DNA of 64,000 nucleotides, taken from Paenacidovorax monticola. GTDB lineage: Bacteria; Pseudomonadota; Gammaproteobacteria; Burkholderiales; Burkholderiaceae_C. Position 1 is the first letter of the stretch; every line of letters starts with the position of its first letter. The position numbers and the translations under genes are program-made. The notes beneath the pieces were generated by a model, which saw only the letters and a list, made by a program, of their open reading frames with translations, was not told the DNA's origin and ran no database searches. Positions 43,032 through 52,986 of this stretch are shown in pieces. The DNA lies in the NCBI RefSeq assembly GCF_014489595.1, contig NZ_CP060790.1, positions 1,426,001 to 1,490,000 of the forward strand, read 5' to 3'.

Positions 43032-43418
43032 ATGCCCGCCTACGTCGCCATCTGCCTCGGAGCCTGCGTCGGCGCGCTCGCGCGCTGGGGCCTGGGGCTG
43101 TGGCTCAACACGGGCGGGCCGCTCACCTGGGGCACGCTCGCGGCCAACCTCATCGGCGGCTACCTCATCGGCCTGTGCGTGGCCACCTTCGAGGCCCTGC
43201 CCCACCTCGACCCGGCCTGGCGCCTGGCCCTCGTCACTGGATTCCTGGGCGCGCTCACCACCTTCTCCAGCTTCTCGGCCGAGGTGGTGGGCCTGCTGCA
43301 TCAGCAGCGCTACGGCTGGGCCCTGGGCGTGGCCGCGCTGCACCTGTTCGGCTCACTGCTGCTCACCGTGCTGGGCATGCACAACGCCACCCAGTGGCTG
43401 GGTCAGCGGGCCGGCTAG
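43032..43418 (+). CDS. crcB: Fluoride ion exporter CrcB
   Basis: 128 residues with four membrane helices and the Fluc signature [14 protein letters not shown] together with [17 protein letters not shown] (channel Phe, Asn and Thr residues). Dimers form a fluoride channel protecting against F-. It is close behind the TRAP operon, probably co-transcribed; no fluoride riboswitch fits in the 17-bp gap. Confidence 0.92.
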   Translation: MPAYVAICLGACVGALARWGLGLWLNTGGPLTWGTLAANLIGGYLIGLCVATFEALPHLDPAWRLALVTGFLGALTTFSSFSAEVVGLLHQQRYGWALGVAALHLFGSLLLTVLGMHNATQWLGQRAG

Positions 43419-43588
43419 CGTGGTGTGCGCAAGACACTCGACGAACAAGGCAGCATCTGCGGGAGCGAATGCGTGCCCTTGGCAGGAGGGGCCTTCGATA
43501 TAGCCGTCCACATCGACGCCAATGAGCTGCCTGGAAACTCGTTGATTGAAGCAGTGCGTTCTGGAAGGGCTAAAGCCTGTGCTAGAGC

Positions 43589-44254
43589 CTAGAGCCGCTG
43601 GCCAAACCGCTCCAGACGCGGCATCCAGTGGCTGTTGATATCGGCCGAGACCAGCACCCCCAGCGCCCGTCCGATAAGCAGGTGACGTGGCACCAGGCCG
43701 AAATAGCGCGAATCGGCGCTGTTGTCCCGGTTGTCGCCCAGCATGAGGTATTCGCCCTCCGGCACCACGACGGCATCGAAGCTGCTGAGCGCACTGACGC
43801 CATGCAGCCACTGCACGCGGCGCTCGTGGCCCTGCAGTTGCTCGGTAAGGCGCGTACCGCCAACGGAGCGGTCCGGCGCGATGGTCTCTTGGACGGCTTC
43901 GGCCGCGTCATAGCGAGCCGCCTCGCCGTTGATGAAGAGCACCTCGTTGCGCATCTCCACCACATCCCCAGGCACGGCTACCAGCCGCTTGATGAGCCGC
44001 GTTCCGTCCTGCGGCGACGAGAAAGTCACCACATCGCCGCGCCGTGGCTCACCCGTATGGGTCAGCACGATATCGGTCAGCGGCACTTTGACGTCATATG
44101 CCAGGCGGTTGACAAACACGACGTCGCCTTCAAGCAGGGTCGGCCGCATGGAACCGGAGGGGATCGGGTTCCAGTCGGCAATCGCGGTACGAAAGATGCC
44201 GAAACACAGCAAAAACACCAAGAATCCTTTGTTGGCCTTGACCCAGCGTCTCAT
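43589..44254 (-). CDS. lepB: Signal peptidase I, stand-alone copy
   Basis: 221 residues with one N-terminal helix (about 10-27), catalytic S35 in PSGSMRPTL, the catalytic dyad K89 in RLIKRLVAVPGD, and GDNRDNSADSR. It should cleave signal peptides at the inner membrane. Most LepB proteins have two helices and lie with lepA and rnc; this single-helix copy is isolated and may be a second peptidase. The 170 bp after it, up to crcB, contain coding-like minus-strand sequence without a start. Confidence 0.85.
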   Translation of the reverse strand: MRRWVKANKGFLVFLLCFGIFRTAIADWNPIPSGSMRPTLLEGDVVFVNRLAYDVKVPLTDIVLTHTGEPRRGDVVTFSSPQDGTRLIKRLVAVPGDVVEMRNEVLFINGEAARYDAAEAVQETIAPDRSVGGTRLTEQLQGHERRVQWLHGVSALSSFDAVVVPEGEYLMLGDNRDNSADSRYFGLVPRHLLIGRALGVLVSADINSHWMPRLERFGQRL

Positions 44255-44517
44255 GTTTTCTCCGTAGGCAGTCGTGCATTGGTGCGACTGAGCCGATTAG
44301 TGCGGGAGCCTCGGCATTAGTTCCTGATCTGCTTCATGCGACGGCGTGGCGAGGCAAGCGCAGCGGCAAGGCGCGCCTCCGGGCGCCATTGCCTGGATGG
44401 CATGCAAGCCCCATGGGGCAAAAGACAGAACGGAGCCGCGCACAGCCCCTGCCGCCTGCTCGCGGCTGCGATGCCCCTGCCGTGGACGCAAGAAAAATCG
44501 CGCCACAATGGGCCCCT

Positions 44518-45387
44518 ATGCAAGCCAACACCCAACTGAACGAACGCCGCTTGGCCGACGCCTGGGCCGAACTGCACAGCCACGCCAACAACGGCAACCT
44601 GCTGCATTCCGACTCCAACCGCCTGGCCTTCGCAGACCCCGAGTTCCTCTTCCGCCGCGAGACGCGCGGCATCCGCTTCCAGCTCGAAATGCTCAAGCCC
44701 GACCTGGAACAGGCCGCGCAAGGCATCGAGCACACCGTGGTGGTGTACGGCAGCGCCCGCTTCATCTCGCCCAAGGAGGCCGAGCGCCAGCTCGCGCAGG
44801 CCGAGGAAAGCGGCGACGCCGCACGCATCGCGCTCGCGCAGCGCGCCGTGCGCAACGCACAGCGCTACGACCAGGCCCGCCAATTCGCACGCCTCGTGGC
44901 CGAACACAGCAAGCGCCAGGAACCGTCCGACCGCATCTACATCTGCACGGGCGGCGGCCCCGGCATCATGGAGGCCGCCAACCGTGGGGCACACGACGTG
45001 GGCGCCCCCACCATCGGCCTGAACATCGTGCTGCCGCACGAGCAGAGCGGCAACCGCTTCATCTCGCCCACGCTGTCCTTCAAGTTCCACTACTTCGCGC
45101 TGCGCAAGATGCACTTCATGATGCGCGCGAAGGCACTGGTGGCCTTCCCAGGCGGCTTCGGCACGCTCGACGAGCTGTTCGAGGTGCTGACCCTGGTGCA
45201 GACCGGCAAGGCCAAGCCCGTGCCCATCGTGCTGTTCGGCACCGACTTCTGGAAGCGCCTCATCAACTTCGACCTGCTGGTCGAGGAAGGCACCATCTCG
45301 GCCAAGGACCTGGGCCTGTTCCACTACACGGACGACCCCTACGAGGCCTGGTCCATCATCAAGCGCTTCTACGAGATCCAGGACTGA
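44518..45387 (+). CDS. LOG-family protein (TIGR00730 type)
   Basis: 289 residues with the motif PGGFGTLDELFEVLTL (the PGGxGTxxE signature), CTGGGPGIMEAANRGA and a Rossmann-like fold. Small LOG proteins release cytokinin-like bases from nucleotides; this longer form, with an N-terminal extension of about 80 residues, resembles PpnN/YgdH-like nucleotide hydrolases. Substrate uncertain. The start at 44518 was chosen because the upstream frame lacks family-like sequence. Confidence 0.8.
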   Translation: MQANTQLNERRLADAWAELHSHANNGNLLHSDSNRLAFADPEFLFRRETRGIRFQLEMLKPDLEQAAQGIEHTVVVYGSARFISPKEAERQLAQAEESGDAARIALAQRAVRNAQRYDQARQFARLVAEHSKRQEPSDRIYICTGGGPGIMEAANRGAHDVGAPTIGLNIVLPHEQSGNRFISPTLSFKFHYFALRKMHFMMRAKALVAFPGGFGTLDELFEVLTLVQTGKAKPVPIVLFGTDFWKRLINFDLLVEEGTISAKDLGLFHYTDDPYEAWSIIKRFYEIQD

Positions 45388-45415
45388 AGAGCCCCTCCCG
45401 CCGCCAGCCCCACCT

Positions 45416-46612
45416 TCAGTGGCCCGGCGGCGGCGGAGCCTGCGCCGGCTCCGGAGCCCCCAGCAGCCAGGCCACGCGCGCGCCTGCGCCCACGCCCGCG
45501 CCCACCACCCAGAACAGCCCGGCCACGCCGATGAGCGCGCCCGCCGAGCCGAACAGCACGGGCATGAGCACGCTCGACGCGTTGATGGTCATGAGGCGCA
45601 GGCCCAGCGCCTCGCCATGGCGCTGCGGCGGCGTGATCTGGTGCAGCATGCTCATGATCATGGGTTGCACCGAGCCCAGCGCGAAGCCCAGCAGCACCGA
45701 GCACACCCCCATGGCCCAGGCCGTGGGCAGCAGCGGGTAGATGCCGAACAGCACGGCCGTCACCAGCATGGCCGCGGTGACGACCGTGGCCTCGCGCAAG
45801 CGCTCCGCCACCAGGGGTATGAGCACGCGGATGATGGCAGCCGCCACCGCGAAGGCGCCGAGGATGGTGCCGATCACCGAGGCGGACAGGCCCCGCTCGT
45901 GGCCCAGCAGCGGCACCACGAAGGTGTGGACGTCCCAGCACGAGGACAGGAACCAGTTGACGAGCAGCAGCCGCCGGAACGGCGTGTCGGCCACCAGGTC
46001 CCATGCACGCTGGCGCGCGCCCCCGGCCGCCGCGATCACGGGCGGCAGCTCCTGCGTGTGGCGCACCCAGAACCAGGTCGCCAGCGGCAGCAGGGCCATG
46101 AGCGCGAAGGCGGCCCGGTAGCCCTCGATGCTGCCGGGCTGCGCGCCCGCATGGTCGATGAGCAGGCCGGCCACGAAGGGACCGATGAAGTTGGACACCG
46201 CCGGCCCGATGGCCAGCCAGCTGAACACGCGCCGCAGCTGCGTCACGTCGTGCGTGACGCGGCCCACATGGCGCTGCAGCGCGATGATGGCCGCCCCCGA
46301 GGCCCCGCCCGTGGCCAGCGCGGCCAGGCACAGCAGCGGAAAGTAGGGAAAGACCAGCGCCAGGGCGCACCCCGTGCTGGCCACCGCCACTGCGATGGCC
46401 ACGGGGCGCTTGAGGCCGTGCCGGTCCGCGTAGCGGCCCGCAGGCAGCGCGAGGAACACCTGGGTCAGCGCGAACAGGGCAAGCAGCACGCCCACCGCCG
46501 CGGCGCTGTAGCCTTCGCGCAGGGCCAGCAGGGGCGCCGCCATGCGCATGCCCGCCATGGCGGCATGGATGCAGATCTGCCCGGCGATCAGGCGCGCCAG
46601 TTCCGCCGTCAC
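45416..46612 (-). CDS. Major facilitator superfamily transporter
   Basis: 398 residues from a GTG at 46612 that overlaps the rmuC stop (GTGA). Twelve membrane helices, with the motif A-like sequence ALPAGRYADRHGLKRPVA between helices 2 and 3. Efflux of a small molecule is probable; no substrate is indicated. The stretch QRHGEALGLRLMTINASSVLMPVLFG corresponds to the conserved region of helix 11. Confidence 0.82.
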   Translation of the reverse strand: MTAELARLIAGQICIHAAMAGMRMAAPLLALREGYSAAAVGVLLALFALTQVFLALPAGRYADRHGLKRPVAIAVAVASTGCALALVFPYFPLLCLAALATGGASGAAIIALQRHVGRVTHDVTQLRRVFSWLAIGPAVSNFIGPFVAGLLIDHAGAQPGSIEGYRAAFALMALLPLATWFWVRHTQELPPVIAAAGGARQRAWDLVADTPFRRLLLVNWFLSSCWDVHTFVVPLLGHERGLSASVIGTILGAFAVAAAIIRVLIPLVAERLREATVVTAAMLVTAVLFGIYPLLPTAWAMGVCSVLLGFALGSVQPMIMSMLHQITPPQRHGEALGLRLMTINASSVLMPVLFGSAGALIGVAGLFWVVGAGVGAGARVAWLLGAPEPAQAPPPPGH

Positions 46613-48450
46613 GGCTGCTCGTCCTCGGTCCCGGGCATAGGCGGCAGCGCGCCGGCCGGCGCATCGCCGGGCGCGGGCAGCTCCTGCACGTCGCGCAGCT
46701 TGCGCTGGATGGCTCGCGTGCGCACGCCCACGTCGTCGAACTTCTTGGCCGCCGCGTCGATGGATTTCTTGGTGGCGTCCACGATCTCGCCGAACTTGGT
46801 GAACTCGGTCTTGACCGCGCCCAGCACGCTCCACACCTCGGACGAACGCTTCTCGATGGCGAGGGTCTTGAAGCCCATCTGCAGGCTGCTGAGCATGGCC
46901 GCCAGGTTGGCCGGGCCGGTGATCATCACGCGGCATTCGTTCTGCACCGCCTCGACCAGGCCGGGGCGGCGGATGACCTCGGCGAACAGCCCCTCGGTGG
47001 GCAGGTACAGCACGGCGAAATCGGTGGTGTGCGGTGGCGAGACGTATTTGGCGAAGATCTTGCGGGCTTCGAGCTTGATCGAGGTCTCGAACGCGTTGCC
47101 CGCCGAGAGGATGGCGGCCTTGTCCGCCGCGTCCTGCGCGTCCAGCAGGCGCTGGTAGTGCTCCACTGGGTACTTGGAGTCGATGGGCAGCCACACGGGC
47201 TTCTCGTCGCCCCGGCCCGGCAGGCGGATGGCGAACTCCACCAGCTCGTCGCTGCCCGGCACGGCCTTGACGTTGCGCGCGAACTGCTCGGGCGTGAGCA
47301 CGTTCTCGATGATGGCGCCCAGCTGCATTTCGCCCCAGGTGCCGCGCGTCTTCACGTTGGTCATCACGCGCTTGAGGTCGCCCACGCTGCCGGCCAGGGT
47401 CTGCATCTCGCCCAGGCCCTTGTGCACCTGCTCCAGACGGTCGCTGACCAGCTTGAACGATTCGCCCAGGCGCTGCTCCAGCGTGGCGTGCAGCTTCTCG
47501 TCCACCGTGCGGCGCATCTCCTCGAGCTTGGTGGCGTTGTCGGCCTGGATGGCCGCCAGCCGCTCGTTGAGCGCGGTACGCAGTTGCTCGGCGTTGTGCT
47601 GGCTGCCCTGCACCAGGCCCACGAGCTGCTGCGACACGGCATCCTGCAGCACCGAGAACTGGTTCTTGATCTGGTGGCCGTTGCCTTCGAGCTGGTCGCG
47701 CAGCGCGCCCGACATGGCGAGCAACTGGCCGTGGATGTCGCCCTTGAGCGAATCCAGTGTGAGCCGCGTGGCCGCCGTGAGCGCCTCGAAGCGCTCCTGC
47801 GTGCGCTTGTCCGCGGCGGCGGCGTTCTCGGCCAGCGCCTGGCGGGCCTGGAGGCTCTCGGCGGAGAGCGCGCCCACCGAGGCCGTGAGTTCGGCCCGGA
47901 AGCCCGCGAGCGCGTCGGTCAGTTCCTTGCGCGTGGCCGCCGCGTCCGCCTGGCCCTGCGCCAGGTGGCCCTGAACGGCCTTGCCGCTCTCGTCCAGCCG
48001 GGCGGCCACGGTCTGCTGCAGGCCGTCGAAGCGCTGGGTCAGCGACTGGTCCAGCCCCGACAGGCGCTGGCCCAGCGCCGAGTCCAGGCCCTGCAGCCGT
48101 TGCTCCAGCCGCGCCTCGAAGCCATGGAACGCCGCCAGCAGCTCGGTGCGCCCGTTGCGCGACTCGGCCACGGCCTGCGCCAGGCGCTCGTCGACCGCGT
48201 GGCGCAGGGTTTCGAGCGTGGCCTGGGTGCCCTGGGTGAAGCCCTGCAACTGCTGGGCCATGCCCTCCATCGCGCCGTCGTTGCGCGCCACGGCGAGCTG
48301 CGTAGCCTGCGCCGTCTGCTCCAGGCCCTGCAGGCGCGCCAGCCACTCGGGCGGTAGTTCGACACGGGGCCGGCGCCACAGCAGCAGCAGCGCCAGCAAC
48401 ACCACCACGACGGCCAGCAGGGCCAGGACGATCAGGGTTTCGACAGTCAA
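46609..48450 (-). CDS. rmuC: DNA recombination protein RmuC
   Basis: 613 residues: an N-terminal membrane helix (about 5-25), a long coiled coil (about 35-320), and the RmuC nuclease-like domain (about 330-560) with GTWGEMQLGAIIENVLTPEQF and the PVEHYQRLLDAQD region. In E. coli RmuC limits inversion between short repeats. Usual length is 450-500; the extra length is coiled coil. Upstream of, and coupled to, the MFS gene. Confidence 0.9.
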   Translation of the reverse strand: MTVETLIVLALLAVVVVLLALLLLWRRPRVELPPEWLARLQGLEQTAQATQLAVARNDGAMEGMAQQLQGFTQGTQATLETLRHAVDERLAQAVAESRNGRTELLAAFHGFEARLEQRLQGLDSALGQRLSGLDQSLTQRFDGLQQTVAARLDESGKAVQGHLAQGQADAAATRKELTDALAGFRAELTASVGALSAESLQARQALAENAAAADKRTQERFEALTAATRLTLDSLKGDIHGQLLAMSGALRDQLEGNGHQIKNQFSVLQDAVSQQLVGLVQGSQHNAEQLRTALNERLAAIQADNATKLEEMRRTVDEKLHATLEQRLGESFKLVSDRLEQVHKGLGEMQTLAGSVGDLKRVMTNVKTRGTWGEMQLGAIIENVLTPEQFARNVKAVPGSDELVEFAIRLPGRGDEKPVWLPIDSKYPVEHYQRLLDAQDAADKAAILSAGNAFETSIKLEARKIFAKYVSPPHTTDFAVLYLPTEGLFAEVIRRPGLVEAVQNECRVMITGPANLAAMLSSLQMGFKTLAIEKRSSEVWSVLGAVKTEFTKFGEIVDATKKSIDAAAKKFDDVGVRTRAIQRKLRDVQELPAPGDAPAGALPPMPGTEDEQP

Positions 48451-48527
48451 GTCAGTCCACTACTAAATGAATAGCATGCAGTGTAAACAGGAAGCGCGGC
48501 CGGCGCCTGGGCACATGCAAGAGCCCC

Positions 48528-49514
48528 TCAGCGCGCGCGCGGTGCGGGCTGGTTGACGGGCGTGAGCGGGCCCCGCCCGCCGAAGAAGGCGATCAGGTTG
48601 TCCGCCGCCAGGTTGGCCATGGCGCGGCGCGTGGCCACGGTGGCGCTGGCGATGTGGGGCGTGAGCACCACGTTGGGCACCGTGAGCAGGTCGGGGTGCA
48701 CGCGGGGCTCGCCCTCGAACACGTCAAGCCCCGCAGCCGCGATGCGCCCTTCGCGCAGCGCCGCGGCCAGGGCCGCGTCGTCCACGATGCCGCCGCGCGC
48801 GATGTTGATGAGCGTGGCCGTGGGCTTCATCTTCGCCAGCTCGGCCGCGCCGATGGTGTGGTGCGACGCGGGCGTGTAGGGCAGCACCAGCACCACATGG
48901 TCGGCGGTGGCCAGCAGCTCGTCCTTCTCCACGTAGCGGGCCTTGCACTCGGCCTCCAGCGCGGGTGTGAGGCGCGAGCGGTTGTGATAGACCACGTTCA
49001 TGCCGAAGCCATGCGCGCCGCGCTTGGCAATGCCCTGGCCGATGCGCCCCATGCCGATGATGCCCAGCGTGCTGCCGTGCACCTCGGCGCCCGCGAACAT
49101 GTCGTAGCGCCACTGCTTCCACAGGCCCGCGCGCAGGAAATGCTCGCTCTCGGCCATGCGCCGCGCCGTGGCCATGAGCAGCGCGAAGCCGAAGTCCGCC
49201 GTGGTCTCGGTGAGCACGTCGGGCGTGTTCGTGCCCTGCACGCCGGCGGCGGTCATGGCGTCCACGTCGAAGTTGTTGTAGCCCACGGCCATGTTGGCCA
49301 CGATCTGCAGGCGCGGGCAGGCCGCGAGCAGCGCCGCGTCGATGCGCTGGCTGCCCGTGGTGAACGCGCCGTCCTTGTCGGCCAGCTGCGCGGCCAGCTC
49401 GGCAGGGCTCCAGATGGTGTCCTGGGGGTTGTCCTGCACGTCGAAGTGCGCGCGCAGGCGCTCCACGACGTCGGGGAAGACTTCACGCGCGATCAGGATC
49501 TTGGGTTGGCTCAT
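48528..49514 (-). CDS. D-2-hydroxyacid dehydrogenase (glyoxylate/hydroxypyruvate reductase type)
   Basis: 328 residues. Rossmann motif GIIGMGRIGQGIAKR (about 150-164), catalytic Arg in NIARGGIVDD, Glu in GLDVFEGEPRVH and His in LTPHIASA. Length and the signature NTPDVLTETTADFGFALL place it with GhrB/gluconate 2-dehydrogenase-like reductases. NADPH or NADH reduction of glyoxylate or hydroxypyruvate is likely. It stands alone between rmuC and nhaD. Confidence 0.85.
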   Translation of the reverse strand: MSQPKILIAREVFPDVVERLRAHFDVQDNPQDTIWSPAELAAQLADKDGAFTTGSQRIDAALLAACPRLQIVANMAVGYNNFDVDAMTAAGVQGTNTPDVLTETTADFGFALLMATARRMAESEHFLRAGLWKQWRYDMFAGAEVHGSTLGIIGMGRIGQGIAKRGAHGFGMNVVYHNRSRLTPALEAECKARYVEKDELLATADHVVLVLPYTPASHHTIGAAELAKMKPTATLINIARGGIVDDAALAAALREGRIAAAGLDVFEGEPRVHPDLLTVPNVVLTPHIASATVATRRAMANLAADNLIAFFGGRGPLTPVNQPAPRAR

Positions 49515-49686
49515 GTTTTCTCCAATGTGTTGTGCGCAGCTCGCGGCCCCTCAAACTGGCATGCCCTGGGCCCGTGGCCGCCAAGCAAGGGCCGCCCAGC
49601 AGCGAAGGCGCCCCCCCTCCCCGCGCAACGCGAGAGAAGGGGCGACGTGCCACGGGAAGCGGCGCAGCCGCTCAGGGGGACGTGCA

Positions 49687-51096
49687 TCACCTGAACCAGA
49701 TGAATGTCATGACGATGAAAAGCGGAATGAGGACGCCCCCCGACCACAGCATGTAGCCGAAGAAACTGGGCATCTTCACGCCGCGGTCCTCGGCGATGGC
49801 CTTGACCATGAGGTTGGGCGCGTTGCCGATGTAGGTGTTGGCGCCCATGAAGACGGCGCCCGCCGAGATCGCGGCCAGCGTGGGGGCCAGCGTGGTCATG
49901 AGCGTGGCCGGGTCGCCGCCCGCCGTGTTGAAGAACACGAGGTATGTGGGTGCGTTGTCAAGGAAGGAGGAGAGCACCCCGGTGGCCCAGAAGTACATGG
50001 CCGGGTCGGGCGAACCGTCGGGCCGCGTGACGGCGCGGATGACGGCGCCGAACGGCCCCTCGGCACCGGCCTTGAGCATGGCGATCACGGGAATGATGGT
50101 CAGGAAGATGCCCGCGAACAGCTTGGCTACCTCCTGCATGGGGGCCCAGCCGAACTGGTTGGCCTTGTGCACGGACTTGGGCGTGAGCGCGAGCGACGCC
50201 AGCGTGACCGCGATGAGCCCCGCGTCGCGCACGATGCCGGGCAGGCCGACCTCGGTGCCCGCGATGTCGAACACCACGCCCGACTTCCAGAAGCCGCTGA
50301 GCAGCACCAGGGCCACCACGGCGCCGAGCAGCGCGAAGTTGATCTTGCCGTCGAAGCCGATGCCCTGGGTGTCGGGCGTGGGGTCCACGCGGCGCAGTTC
50401 GCCGCCCTTGCGAAAGTACCAGCTGTCCACGGCGTAGAACAGCGCCAGCAGCGCGCCCACGAGGAACAGCGTCTCGGGGAAGATGTGGCCCACGGTCCAG
50501 AAGAAGTCCACGCCCTTGAGGAAGCCCAGGAACAGCGGCGGATCGCCCAGCGGCGTGAGCGAGCCGCCCGCGTTGCTCACGATGAAGATGAAGAACACCA
50601 CCACGTGGGCCACGTGCCTGCGGTTGTCGTTGGCTCGGATCAGCGGGCGTATCAGCAGCATCGAGGCCCCCGTGGTGCCCATGAAGCTCGCGAGCACGGC
50701 CCCGATGGCCAGGATGCCCGTGTTCAGCGCCGGGCTGCCGTGCAGGTTGCCGCGGATGTAGATGCCCCCGGCCACGGTGAACAGCGCGGTGAGCAGGATC
50801 ACGAACGGGATGTACTCGGCCAGCAGCGCGTGCACGAAGTTCACGCCCGCCGCCGCGGGGCCGAATGCCGCCGCGAACGGCAGCAGGAACGCAAGCGCCC
50901 AGGCCGCCGCCACCTTGCCGAAATGGTGGTGCCAGAAGACGGGGGCCACGAGCGGCATGAGCGCGATCGACAACAGGATGCCCGCGAACGGAACACCCCA
51001 CAGCACCGAGAGCGTGCGGCCGTCCAGCTCGGCCGCGCCCGCCCAGGCCGGCGCCGCGCACAGGGCCGCAATGGGCAGCCAGCGCCAAAACTTCAT
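49687..51096 (-). CDS. nhaD: Na+/H+ antiporter NhaD
   Basis: 469 residues from the ATG at 51096; a signal-like first helix and about 12 more membrane segments. Family landmarks: NAGGSLTPLGDPPLFLGFLKGVDFFW, SSFLDNAPTYLVFFN and GANTYIGNAPNLMVKAIAEDRGVKMPSFFGY, which contain the conserved polar residues of the ion path. It exports Na+ (or Li+) in exchange for protons. Together with the Mrp operon it gives the organism two unrelated sodium/proton exchangers in this window. Confidence 0.9.
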   Translation of the reverse strand: MKFWRWLPIAALCAAPAWAGAAELDGRTLSVLWGVPFAGILLSIALMPLVAPVFWHHHFGKVAAAWALAFLLPFAAAFGPAAAGVNFVHALLAEYIPFVILLTALFTVAGGIYIRGNLHGSPALNTGILAIGAVLASFMGTTGASMLLIRPLIRANDNRRHVAHVVVFFIFIVSNAGGSLTPLGDPPLFLGFLKGVDFFWTVGHIFPETLFLVGALLALFYAVDSWYFRKGGELRRVDPTPDTQGIGFDGKINFALLGAVVALVLLSGFWKSGVVFDIAGTEVGLPGIVRDAGLIAVTLASLALTPKSVHKANQFGWAPMQEVAKLFAGIFLTIIPVIAMLKAGAEGPFGAVIRAVTRPDGSPDPAMYFWATGVLSSFLDNAPTYLVFFNTAGGDPATLMTTLAPTLAAISAGAVFMGANTYIGNAPNLMVKAIAEDRGVKMPSFFGYMLWSGGVLIPLFIVMTFIWFR

Positions 51097-51140
51097 CTCC
51101 GGAGTCTCCTTTCCGTTCTTCTGCTCAAAAGGGCCGGGGC

Positions 51141-52349
51141 CTAGGCCTCGGCGGGAATCTCGAACACCTGGCGCAGGTAGGCCAGGTACTTCTCGTCGTC
51201 GCACATGCCCTTGCCGGGTGCGTCGGACAGCTTGGCCACGGGCTGGCCGTTGCAGCGCGTCATCTTGATGACGATCTGCAGCGGCTCGTAGCCCAGGTCG
51301 TTGGTGAGGTTGGTGCCGATGCCGAACGCGAGCTGGCAGCGTCCCCGGAATCGCTCGTAGAGCGCGATGGTGCGCGGCACGGTGAGCGCGTCGCTGAAGA
51401 TCAGCGTCTTGGTCAGCGGATCGACCCGGCTCTTGCGGTAGTGGTCGAGCAAGCGTTCGCCCCACGCGAACGGATCACCGCTGTCATGGCGCGCGCCGTC
51501 GAAGAGCTTGCAGAAATACAGGTCGAAGTCGCGCAGGAAGGCGCTCATGCCGTACACATCGGACAGCGCGATGCCCAGGTCGCCCCGGTACTCCTTGGCC
51601 CACATCTCGAAGCCGAACACCTGGCTGTCGCGCAGGCGCGGCCCCAGTGCCTGGCAGGCCTGCAGGTACTCGTGCGCCATGGTTCCCAGGGGCGTGAGGC
51701 CCAGCTTCATCGCGTAGAGCACGTTGCTCGTGCCCGCGAACTGCCCGGCCCCCACGGGCGAGCCCGGACGGCGCTCGCCCGTGCCCAGGCGCGCGCACAG
51801 CACGCGCAGCACCTCCTCGTGCCAGGCGCGGGAGAAGCGCCGGCGCGTGCCGTAGTCGGCGATCTTGAGGTCGGCCAGGCCCTCGGCCTGCAGCTGCGCG
51901 ATCTTGTCGTCCAGCCGGCGGCGGCCTTCGGGAAAGTCGGGCACCTTCTGCGTGTTGCGGAAGTACACCTCGTTCACGATCGCGAGCACCGGGATCTCGA
52001 ACAGGATGGTGTGCAGCCAGGGGCCGCGGATGGCGATCTCGATCTCGCCCGAGGGCAGCGGCGTGACCTGGATGTATTTCTCGTTCAGCCGGAAGAGCCC
52101 CAGGAAGTCCACGAAGTCGCTCTTGATGAAGCGCAGCGAGCGCAGGTAGGCGAGTTCGGCATCCTGGAACTGAAGGCTGCACAGCGAGCGGATCTCGTCG
52201 CGGATCTCGTTCACGAACGGCGCGAGCTGCACGCCCACATTGCGGCACTTGAAGCGGTACTCGACCTGCGCCCCCGGAAACTGGTGCAGCACCACCTGCA
52301 TCATGGTGAACTTGTACAGGTCGGTGTCGAGCAGGCTGGTGATGATCAT
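51141..52349 (-). CDS. pncB: Nicotinate phosphoribosyltransferase
   Basis: 402 residues from the ATG at 52349, which gives the conserved opening [32 protein letters not shown] contains the histidine that is autophosphorylated in Pnc[15 protein letters not shown] and [17 protein letters not shown] are also typical. It salvages nicotinate with PRPP and ATP to nicotinate mononucleotide for NAD. It is 44 bp upstream of nhaD on the same strand. Confidence 0.94.
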   Translation of the reverse strand: MIITSLLDTDLYKFTMMQVVLHQFPGAQVEYRFKCRNVGVQLAPFVNEIRDEIRSLCSLQFQDAELAYLRSLRFIKSDFVDFLGLFRLNEKYIQVTPLPSGEIEIAIRGPWLHTILFEIPVLAIVNEVYFRNTQKVPDFPEGRRRLDDKIAQLQAEGLADLKIADYGTRRRFSRAWHEEVLRVLCARLGTGERRPGSPVGAGQFAGTSNVLYAMKLGLTPLGTMAHEYLQACQALGPRLRDSQVFGFEMWAKEYRGDLGIALSDVYGMSAFLRDFDLYFCKLFDGARHDSGDPFAWGERLLDHYRKSRVDPLTKTLIFSDALTVPRTIALYERFRGRCQLAFGIGTNLTNDLGYEPLQIVIKMTRCNGQPVAKLSDAPGKGMCDDEKYLAYLRQVFEIPAEA

Positions 52350-52521
52350 GGCAAGACGGGGCGGCCGCGCGCGGTGTGCCCGGATGGGGTGGCCGGCCCC
52401 CTTCATCGGGCCCAGCCAGGGCGATGGCACAGTGTAGGCCATCCCCCCGCCCGGCGTGCCGTGGGGGCTCCCTGCGGAATGCCCCGGTCAGCCTGCGTCA
52501 GGAATGCCTCCGGGCCTTCGG

Positions 52522-52986
52522 CTACGCAGGCACGCGCAGCGCCTCCAGCACCTCGCGCAGGCGCGCTGGCAGGGGCGCGGGCCGGCGCGACTCGCGGTCC
52601 ACGTAGACATGGACGAAGTGCCCGGCAGCAGCGCTGTGCGGCTCGCCGGCAGCGAACAGGCCCACCTCGTAGCGCACGCTGGAGCTGCCGATGTGCGCCA
52701 CGCGGATGCCGGCGTCCACGGTTTGCGGAAAGGCCAGCGGCGCGAAGTAGTTGCACTGCGTCTCGATCACGAGGCCGATGGTCTGGCCCGCGTGGATGTC
52801 GAGCGCGCCCTCGTCTATGAGATGCGCGTTCACGGCCGTGTCGAACCAGCTGTAGTAGACGACGTTGTTCACATGGCCGTAGACGTCGTTGTCGGCCCAG
52901 CGGGTGCTGATCGAGCGGAAGGCCCGGTAGGCGCTGCGGGGCTCGGGCGCGCGGCGCGGGGCGGAGGGAGCCGGTGCGGAAGTCAT
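52522..52986 (-). CDS. Acyl-CoA thioesterase (4HBT fold)
   Basis: 154 residues of the hot-dog fold with [25 protein letters not shown] (catalytic Asp-containing motif, D33 region) and later THxFVHVY. It hydrolyses acyl-CoA thioesters; the chain length is unknown. The ATG overlaps the end of the upstream deacetylase-like gene (TGA/ATG). Confidence 0.85.
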   Translation of the reverse strand: MTSAPAPSAPRRAPEPRSAYRAFRSISTRWADNDVYGHVNNVVYYSWFDTAVNAHLIDEGALDIHAGQTIGLVIETQCNYFAPLAFPQTVDAGIRVAHIGSSSVRYEVGLFAAGEPHSAAAGHFVHVYVDRESRRPAPLPARLREVLEALRVPA

